Shown: positions 1 through 6,000 of the stretch, piece after piece
Numbering within the stretch: position 1 is the first letter of the stretch
Layout of the letters: the number at the start of each line of letters is the position of its first letter
Source: Fidelibacterota bacterium
Lineage (GTDB): Bacteria; Fidelibacterota; UBA2242
DNA length: 6,479 nucleotides
Assembly: GCA_016936335.1 (NCBI GenBank)
Contig: JAFGXZ010000338.1
Coordinates: forward strand, 1 to 6,479
Reading direction: 5' to 3'
The notes under the pieces: model-generated
Database searches by the model: none
What the model was told of the DNA's origin: nothing
Seen by the model: only the letters and a program-made list of their open reading frames with translations
Made by a program: the position numbers and the translations under genes

Positions 1-149
1 AACCGATCCAGAAAGTGACGGTAGTTGTCAGTGTTGAATATAAAGGAATTGAGAATATTGTCGCCAGCGCCAGTAGAGAAAATATTCTGAAATTTGTTAA
101 TGGTGAGATGACCTCATCGGAATTTGTACGCAAACTTCAATTTGATTAA
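1..149 (+). CDS. C-terminal end of an unrecognised protein (5' partial)
   Basis: An open frame enters from the left edge, reads from base 3 and stops at TAA 147-149. It gives about 48 residues with no start in the window. The visible tail begins PIQKVTVVVSVEYKG and ends SSEFVRKLQFD: a beta-strand-like hydrophobic stretch (VTVVVSV) followed by a charged, probably helical end. I do not recognise the family. The frame is supported by lack of stops, plausible codon use, and the next gene starting 30 bp downstream with a strong ribosome binding site, which suggests the two are co-transcribed. No motif, membrane segment or catalytic residue can be claimed from so short a piece. Confidence 0.6.
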   Translation, partial: PIQKVTVVVSVEYKGIENIVASASRENILKFVNGEMTSSEFVRKLQFD

Positions 150-166
150 TATGCAAAATAACAATT

Positions 167-174
167 AAGGAGGA
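167..174 (+). promoter_or_regulatory. Strong Shine-Dalgarno site for the DUF350 gene
   Basis: AAGGAGGA is a near-perfect complement of the 16S rRNA 3' end. Six bases (174-179) separate its AGGAGG core from ATG 180-182. It fixes the start of the downstream small membrane protein. Confidence 0.85.
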
Positions 175-179
175 ATTTC

Positions 180-413
180 ATGGATCCTTTTTCATGGTCG
201 TATACGTTAATGATGTATCTGAGAGGAATCGGCTGGGCAATCGTCGCGTCATTGGGATTTTCCTTTGGCGTTGGATTGGCAATCAAAGTGTTCGACTGGC
301 TGTCCAGTTCGATTGACGAATGGGAAGAGATAAAAAAAGGCAATATCGGCGTTGCGCTGATTATCGTTTCGCTCATTCTGATGGTCGGCCTCCTGGTGCA
401 TAAAGTCATATAA
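180..413 (+). CDS. DUF350-family small two-helix membrane protein
   Basis: This encodes 77 residues, with the start set by the AAGGAGGA site just upstream. The sequence shows two hydrophobic segments, roughly residues 16-38 and 56-75. Between them is a charged loop containing DEWEEIKKGNIGVAL (residues 46-60). The pattern of hydrophobic helix, VFDWL, acidic residues, E-I-K-K-G-N and second helix is characteristic of DUF350 (the family of E. coli YjfL, which carries more than one such unit; short single-unit versions are common). Family knowledge: these are inner-membrane proteins of unknown function, often in operons connected with envelope stress or small-molecule modification. Here the gene follows an unknown partial gene and precedes a terminator-like hairpin, so it is probably the last gene of its operon. 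The family call rests on recollection of the motif; the two-helix topology is clear from the sequence. Confidence 0.8.
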   Translation: MDPFSWSYTLMMYLRGIGWAIVASLGFSFGVGLAIKVFDWLSSSIDEWEEIKKGNIGVALIIVSLILMVGLLVHKVI

Positions 414-433
414 GTGACGCATTAATTCATTAT

Positions 434-472
434 CGGGGAATCCGAAAGCAAAGGATTTCCCGTTTCTGTTTC
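434..472 (+). terminator. Probable intrinsic terminator after the DUF350 gene
   Basis: The arms CGGGGAATCC (434-443) and GGATTTCCCG (453-462) pair over 10 bp with one G-U pair, around a 9-base loop (GAAAGCAAA). An interrupted T-rich run (TTTCTGTTTCT) follows immediately. It begins 21 bases after the DUF350 stop codon. The T-tract is imperfect, so efficiency may be moderate. Confidence 0.7.
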
Positions 473-516
473 TATTGTAGTTATATCTGTTTTTGGATTG
501 GATATTAAATTGTGTG

Positions 517-545
517 TTGATTCCAATTTGTAAAAAGTGTATATT
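517..545 (+). promoter_or_regulatory. Sigma70-type promoter of the Tat mini-protein gene
   Basis: TTGATT at 517-522 (-35, consensus TTGACA) and TATATT at 540-545 (-10, consensus TATAAT) are separated by exactly 17 bases, the optimum spacing. The site lies between the terminator hairpin and the start codon at 571, so transcription would begin about 20 bases ahead of the ATG. The leader is short, with a weak AGGA (559-562) eight bases before the ATG. The surroundings are AT-rich, so a chance match is possible, but position and spacing both fit. Confidence 0.6.
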
Positions 546-570
546 AAAAACACTAAACAGGAAATAAACC

Positions 571-786
571 ATGAAACGAAATGAATTGAACGAAGATACC
601 AATATTACCCGCCGGAATTTTCTGAAAAAGCTGACGATGACAACAGTGTTTGCTGTTCCCACGATCCAGAGTTTTAAATTAATGGCCCAGAGTAAATCTT
701 ATTGGACGGGTCATGGGCATGGACACCACTATTCTAGTAATAACAGTCCGATTCCACCACCACCACCACCGCCAGGAACTCCGTGA
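571..786 (+). CDS. Small Tat-exported protein with His cluster and poly-proline tail
   Basis: This encodes 71 residues. Residues 13-20 (TRRNFLKK) match the twin-arginine consensus S/T-R-R-x-F-L-K very closely. They are preceded by a polar n-region and followed by a short hydrophobic stretch (LTMTTVFAVPTI, 21-32). A signal peptidase I site is plausible after LMA (37-39), leaving a mature peptide of about 32 residues. That peptide carries a histidine cluster (HGHGHHY, 48-54), an S/N-rich spacer, and seven consecutive prolines (62-68) before GTP. The export prediction is solid; metal binding by the four histidines is an inference. Seven prolines in a row should make translation depend on elongation factor P. 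The gene has its own promoter and is flanked by hairpins on both sides, so it appears monocistronic. I do not know its function; it could be a periplasmic metal-binding peptide, an enzyme partner or a precursor peptide. The AGGA ribosome site is weak. Confidence 0.75.
   Translation: MKRNELNEDTNITRRNFLKKLTMTTVFAVPTIQSFKLMAQSKSYWTGHGHGHHYSSNNSPIPPPPPPPGTP
754..774 (+). repeat. CCA/CCG triplet run encoding seven prolines
   Basis: Five CCA codons, one CCG and one CCA follow in frame within the Tat mini-protein gene. This low-complexity triplet run can change length by replication slippage, altering the proline count without breaking the frame. Confidence 0.9.
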
Positions 787-817
787 GTAATAGTTATTAA
801 TCCAAATATGATGTAAA

Positions 818-845
818 AAATAAGCCCTTTGTCGAGGGCTTATTT
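818..845. terminator. Bidirectional intrinsic terminator between convergent genes
   Basis: AAATAAGCCCT (818-828) and AGGGCTTATTT (835-845) are perfect inverted repeats of 11 bp around a 6-base loop (TTGTCG). Read on the minus strand, the right arm runs straight into TTATTTTTTAC, a strong U-tract. Read on the plus strand it continues TTATTTAATTTG, a weaker one. The hairpin lies 31 bases after the plus-strand stop at 786 and 27 bases beyond the minus-strand stop at 873. It can therefore end both the Tat mini-protein transcript and the three-gene minus-strand operon. Confidence 0.9.
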
Positions 846-872
846 AATTTGATTACATGAGATTTATGCAGC

Positions 873-1799
873 TTATGGAAAGCCACTGGACCAGATGTCG
901 GATTTGATGAGCTGTACAGTGAAAATTAACGCATCGTCGATGTTATCATAGATACTATCCGCAATAGTCCAACTGCTGTTATCCGGATTAATCCAGTAAC
1001 CTTCGTATTCAAGAAGGAGATTACAGGCGTCATCAATCAAAGCCGTTTGGACATAACTGTCCAGTAACATAAGTCTTAGATCCATGTAGTCATAACTGGA
1101 ATCGTGATTAAATACATAACTATCATCTAATTCGGTGAGATATTCGATTGAATTGATGCATTCGACATAATTACTATCGAGATAATGTGCCATAGATAGA
1201 CCGCTGATAGCATTTGTATTATGAGCGTCAATTTCAACAGAAAGATTAAATTGACTGATGGCAGTTGTAAGTGAATCGACCTTTACCATTGACCAACCAT
1301 GCCCGGTCAGTGCTTCGGTATTTTCAGAATATCTTGCAAGATAGTTAGTGAAAAATTGTATAGACGCGATAAAATCATCACTTTCAAATGCTCTCCATCC
1401 ATAGGTAATATAATTATTTGTATCACCGGGTGTGGAAAATGTTCCTGGAATTGACAGTGTGCCATTTCCTGCGGCATCATAACTCGCGGTAAAATAGAAG
1501 TAATCCGAATTTGGTGTCAGGCTGGTCAACATTATTGTGTGAACCTGGCGGAATTCCGTATCAGATTCTGTTAAAGTGTCAGTCAGACCATAGTAGACGT
1601 TTACAGAACAGGGTTCATCAGTTATCCAGTGGATAATAGCACTTGTTCCATGTATTTCCTGAACACTTGGCTCAGCTTCGAGAACCGGTACATCTTTATC
1701 ATCTCTGACTTTTAGAATTTCTTTTTCACATTGTAAAACAGACAGTGAAACACTGAGGGCGATAAGAACCAAAATAGTAAATTTACCGTTCGACTTCAT
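873..1799 (-). CDS. FN3-TPR lipoprotein, downstream paralogue
   Basis: This encodes 308 residues. Residues 1-23 form a lipoprotein-type signal (basic start, hydrophobic LVLIALSVSLSVLQ) before Cys24, followed by EKE. The -1 residue is Gln, unusual for a lipobox. Residues about 38-123 look like a fibronectin-III fold of the kind at the N-terminus of purple-acid-phosphatase-like proteins: IIHWITDEPCSVNVYYG (55-71), RQVHTIML (84-91), YFYFTASYDAAGNG (100-113), TFSTP. Residues about 130-300 are helical and TPR-like (for example TEALTGHGWSMVKVDSLTTA, 161-180). It is the likely last gene of the operon, 22 bp after its paralogue. The start is supported by CGGAGAT upstream (GGAG at 1809-1812, nine bases before ATG). 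The predicted place is the outer membrane, facing either side. No catalytic motif is seen; a binding or scaffold role is inferred from the domain types. Confidence 0.8.
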   Translation of the reverse strand: MKSNGKFTILVLIALSVSLSVLQCEKEILKVRDDKDVPVLEAEPSVQEIHGTSAIIHWITDEPCSVNVYYGLTDTLTESDTEFRQVHTIMLTSLTPNSDYFYFTASYDAAGNGTLSIPGTFSTPGDTNNYITYGWRAFESDDFIASIQFFTNYLARYSENTEALTGHGWSMVKVDSLTTAISQFNLSVEIDAHNTNAISGLSMAHYLDSNYVECINSIEYLTELDDSYVFNHDSSYDYMDLRLMLLDSYVQTALIDDACNLLLEYEGYWINPDNSSWTIADSIYDNIDDALIFTVQLIKSDIWSSGFP

Positions 1800-1808
1800 A
1801 AACAGTAT

Positions 1809-1812
1809 CTCC
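1809..1812 (-). promoter_or_regulatory. Ribosome binding site of the 308-residue lipoprotein gene
   Basis: On the minus strand GGAG lies nine bases before ATG (1799-1797), entirely within the 22-bp gap after the preceding gene. It supports translation from that ATG rather than a later one. Confidence 0.6.
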
Positions 1813-1821
1813 GGTTTTGGA

Positions 1822-2733
1822 TTACAGTTGACTCATTGCGTAATGAATTGCAGCAAGTAATGCCAGGATGAAATCGTTATATGTTTCACCATTTACAACC
1901 CACGAATCTGCGATGTTTGGATCAAGACCGTTGTCAGACCATGCCAAGTCCAGCTGATTTTTAGCATTTGTAACCTGATTTATCTGAACATAGGCCTCGG
2001 CCATAAGCAGGTGAACCAAGGAAATATTGATGGCTGGATTATAATGGTACTCCCATTCCGGTTCACGACTGACGATTATGTGACAATAGTTGATCACATC
2101 ATTTGGCAGACCATCCATTTGGGCCAATAGTGTTTTCCCAACAAGAACCAGAGACATATAAGGATTCAATTGATATGCTGTTTCGATTGCTTCCCGGGCG
2201 TTATCTGTCTGATTTACCTGAAGATAAATCCAGCCTGACGTCGCAATAATTTCCGGATCATAATCATTTATTTCCAGGGATTCGCCGATCAGACTGATCG
2301 CCTCCGTAAATTGCTGCTCAGTATATTTTTCCCAGGCTTCACGTAAAAAACTATATTCGTTAGGTAAAGTGGTGAAGCTAACATCATCGGATTCAACCGG
2401 TCCGTTACCGGTAAAATCCCAAATCCTGACCAGATAATGGTAAGTCATATGAGGAAGCAGTTCATCAATGATAATGGTGTGGAGTTGACGGTTTTCTGTT
2501 TCAGTATATACCGAGTCGTATTCAGTTGTTGTTCCATATTGGACTTCCGCATGACAGGCTTCGCTAGTTTCCCAATAGAGCGTAACACTGGTATCAGCAG
2601 TCACAATAACGCTTGGCTGAATAGCGAATGTTGGGTCTGTGTTGTCGGAAGTATAAATGATCTTTTCACAATTGATAATTGCAAAAAATAATAAAAATCC
2701 CAAAAAGCCTATCCGGAGAATAGTAATTTTCAT
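1822..2733 (-). CDS. FN3-TPR lipoprotein, upstream paralogue
   Basis: This encodes 303 residues. Residues 1-21 are a signal peptide (KITILRIGFLGFLLFFAIIN) before Cys22, followed by EKI. The -1 residue is Asn, again atypical for a lipobox. Residues about 34-123 form an FN3-like domain: VTLYWETSEACHAEVQYG (50-67), NRQLHTIIIDELLPHMTYHY (81-100), IWDFTGNGP (104-112), SFTTLP. Residues about 127-300 are TPR-like helices, for example FTEAISLIGESLEINDYDPE (142-161) and IYLQVNQTDNAREAIETAYQ (169-188). It resembles the next gene along its whole length, including landmarks near the C-terminus (AYVQ/SYVQ, then W with Y-[DN] seven residues later), so the pair arose by tandem duplication. It sits 13 bp after the giant T9SS protein gene and is surely co-transcribed. 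Function is unknown; surface-exposed scaffold or binding partner of the giant protein is an inference. Confidence 0.82.
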   Translation of the reverse strand: MKITILRIGFLGFLLFFAIINCEKIIYTSDNTDPTFAIQPSVIVTADTSVTLYWETSEACHAEVQYGTTTEYDSVYTETENRQLHTIIIDELLPHMTYHYLVRIWDFTGNGPVESDDVSFTTLPNEYSFLREAWEKYTEQQFTEAISLIGESLEINDYDPEIIATSGWIYLQVNQTDNAREAIETAYQLNPYMSLVLVGKTLLAQMDGLPNDVINYCHIIVSREPEWEYHYNPAINISLVHLLMAEAYVQINQVTNAKNQLDLAWSDNGLDPNIADSWVVNGETYNDFILALLAAIHYAMSQL

Positions 2734-2739
2734 CTAGTT

Positions 2740-2745
2740 TCTCCT
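2740..2745 (-). promoter_or_regulatory. Ribosome binding site of the 303-residue lipoprotein gene
   Basis: On the minus strand AGGAGA lies six bases before ATG (2733-2731), overlapping the 13-bp gap after the stop codon of the giant gene. It fixes the start and supports tight operon organisation. Confidence 0.75.
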
Positions 2746-2746
2746 G

Positions 2747-3025
2747 TTATTTAACCAGGGTTATTTTTTGGTTACGTTCATACAGAACAGATTTTCCCTC
2801 TTGGGCGATAAGTCGGAAAATATAGCTTCCAGAGGCGACTGGCTGTCCGTTATTGTTATTTCCGTTCCAGGAAGAAATATATGAACCGGGTAATTGTTTT
2901 CTGTTGGTAAGTGTGCGAACTTCCCGTCCTTGAAGATCATAAATAATTATTGAAACAGTACTCAATTTTTCAATATCATAACGGATAATTGTGGAGTTAT
3001 TAAACGGATTCGGGTATGCCGTATA
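2747..3025 (-). other. T9SS type A / FlgD-like C-terminal sorting domain
   Basis: This is the last ~92 residues of the giant protein. The landmarks are YPNPFN (1143-1148), a hydrophobic strand pair (VSIIIYDLQGREVRTL), GSYISSWNGNNNNG, a V-A-S-G-x-Y turn and a basic-hydrophobic end (KITLVK). Family knowledge: such tails direct passage through the type IX secretion outer-membrane channel, after which they are normally removed and the protein attached to the surface. Confidence 0.85.
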
Positions 3026-6000
3026 GAGTTTATAATGAAGAGGTACGGCCGTATTTTCTTGGTCAGTGATCGTTTTTGATAAGAACTGATAAGTACCGCT
3101 TTTGCTTATTTTCATAGATTGGCTATATGGAGACACATATTCCCAGGATTTTCCGTTATAACAGTACAATGATATTTTGGTTTCATTAACCGGAATTTTT
3201 AGGGATACAGTTTTATTGAAGTAGATATTTTTTGGGCCAATATAGACCGGATTATTAACCGGTATCAATCCTGCATCGTAATCCAGATCCATCTCACAAC
3301 AGGTGAGTACTATTGGCGTGTTCTTTGAAACGGCTTCTTGGGGAATTTCAAGAGAAACACCACTGGATTCATCGACAATCGTTATGGCTTCTGTTGGCTT
3401 GGCTAAGCCGGAATTTACGTTGACCGTTCCTGTTCCCGTATTACCGGACTTATCATGGGCGGAAATGGAAAATTGAACCGTTCCAGCACCGGCGAGCTGT
3501 GTTTTCAGGTAATAAACATAGGGCGGCGATATTATCTCTTTTATATCTGCACTATTGCCATCAAATGTTGCCGAAGTACCGGTGACCGGTTCAGACGGAA
3601 TTGCGTAAATGGTGGCATCTTGCGGAGTATAAAGGTTTTGAGTGACAATAAACGAAAATTCCGGTGATTTAGTATCGCTTATTTGGGAAGCCTCGATAGT
3701 GAAATAATTATCACCTTCAGCATATGAAAATTCATAATATGGTACGGCGCTTCGCAGGTCGGGTACAAGCACCTCGGTTTTGTCAGCATTATACAAGGTA
3801 AATTTGATAGTCTCCGGAACCAACCGCATTTCAGGCCAAACAAGGGAAAATGGCTTGCCAATATTATCTGCTTTGGCCGTGACCCGCATTTGCCATTCGC
3901 TGGTTTCGGTGAAAAGAGCATGGATGTCATAAGCGTGGGCTTTTTCATCGCTATTGATAAATTGCAGCTGAACATAATCGCCGCTAAAATTAGTACCTTT
4001 GAAATCAAGTGCATCCCAGGAGTCGGTGGCATCGGTCGCTGACTCAGCAACGCCAATACCGTTGGAAATGTCCTGAATTTGTCTATTTTCGGATACCACG
4101 CCCAACTTAAGGAACCAGTCCCAGTCTACTGCCACCGATGCTGTCCGGAAATTATACTTTGATGACGCAGCGGCAAGGTCGTTGGATAGTTTTGATTTTT
4201 TCCCCAATGCCCGGGTCTGGGGAATGACTAGCTCAATATCATTGACGGAATCCAGTTGTACAAACCAGAATCCTTGCCAGACAGACAATGTGTCATCGGA
4301 AAGTGCCGGATTGGGTGTTACAATTTCATATTGTCCTTCAATATAATTCCAGAAATAAGCATAGCGGCTGATAATGCCTTCAATTGCGGCCTCGTTTAAA
4401 GTATATTCAGTAGAACTACTTCGACCGTTTTCATATTTAATTATTACAGAGTTGGACCAGTCGATGGTAAAATTAAAAGGATTTGCGAACATATTGTAGC
4501 CCGGAGGGTGTGGTTCCCAGTTGACAGTGGGCGCTTTTGCCACATCAAGAACAGCGTCTTCATTCAGAGGACAACCGATCACGTCAACGGCGACAGGCGC
4601 CCCGGTATTTTGCCACATATAATGCCCGATTCCAGGGTAACAATCCGGTGGTTGCAGGTCGGTGCCATCGGCATACTCATAATATTCTGATACGGAATCT
4701 TCAGTAGTCCAGCGATAACAAGCCCAGTTCGAACCATCGGGCATTTCACCTCCAAAATCATCACCATAGACCGCGAAAGGATCACCGTCTTCCGGGATGA
4801 CAGGAACGCCGATCAGCATCCAGCTGGAATCGGGAAATGCGGCATAGGTCATTGTAATCGGACAACTTGAACCAATCCGTGATGCCTCATCAGTATTTCC
4901 ATGACAACCTATGTTAATACGGTCTCCGTTATCTTCCGGTTCATTACTATAATCATCATTTGGATTCCCGGTATCAAGGCATGGTGAGTCCGCGGCATCC
5001 GGCAGCCAGGTCCCGAAATGCCATGAATAACCAGTACTTTGAATGTGAAGATCGTCATCTTCCCAATTATCACCCCCTAAGATATTATCGTTACCATCAG
5101 GATCAACGAGAAGGGGATCCTGTGAAAATGAGCCTTCACCGATGGTGGCTTTATTTGCCCAGTTGTCGTTATTGTTATAAAGACAATTGTATCCCAGATC
5201 AACATTAAAAGTCCCGTCGCCATAAATACCCCAGGTATTTGCCCCGACGATAATATTATTAAACCAGTTGCCGACCACATCTTTACCATAAATTCCATAC
5301 TTGCCGGGGTTATAGATCGTGTTATTCACAATACTTATTGTGCGGTTGTTATTGTCATCAACACGGATACCGTAACTGTCCCGGTATAGGTTCCCATATA
5401 TAAGGTTGTGAGTGATTACAGTATTGTTGATATATTTGGTATTGATACCGCCGGTGCGGTTGGTGTGCAGGATATTATCTTCCATACGTTCAATAGTATA
5501 ATAGCTTGACGGATTCCAGTATATTGCCACATCTGTTCGGTAGATTATGTTTTCAGAAATTGAAATAACATCTTTTGCCCTGTAAACGTATATACCATCG
5601 TCCCAGCAGTCATGAATCCGGTTATTATTGATCCGCCCTACTGTGAAGATGTTATTACCATTATAGTAAATGCCGTCATTATTTATAGTATAAATGGTAT
5701 TTCCGGAAATTCTCTCGACGTCGGTCTTGTTGGCATAAATTCCATACTCGTTCCAGATGTCATGAATGATATTATTGTTAACGGTTCCGATAGTATAATT
5801 CACATCACCGGATGTGAGATACATTCCACGGCTTCCGATATTATAAATGATATTTTCGTTGATTTGACCACAATTTGAACGGTAACTGTAAATTCCGTAA
5901 TAATTCCAGATATTATAAACTTCATTTTGAGTAATTGAATTACAGGTTGTGGCATAACGAACATAAATTCCGTAATTGCTAATGCCGGAAATTGAATTAT

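Noticed and set aside
414..570. Possible small gene or structured RNA between the DUF350 and Tat genes
   Set aside because: Apart from the terminator hairpin and the promoter, no start with a ribosome site leads to a meaningful frame, and no further strong pairing was found by eye.
146..662. Two minus-strand open frames (146-409 and 249-662) opposite the DUF350 gene and the Tat gene
   Set aside because: They lie antisense to better-supported genes with good ribosome sites, span the 434-462 hairpin and the 517-545 promoter, and their translations show no recognisable domain.
3679..4056. 125-residue minus-strand frame within the giant gene
   Set aside because: It is an alternative frame inside a continuous coding region whose real frame has clear domains on both sides; no ribosome site or family pattern supports it.
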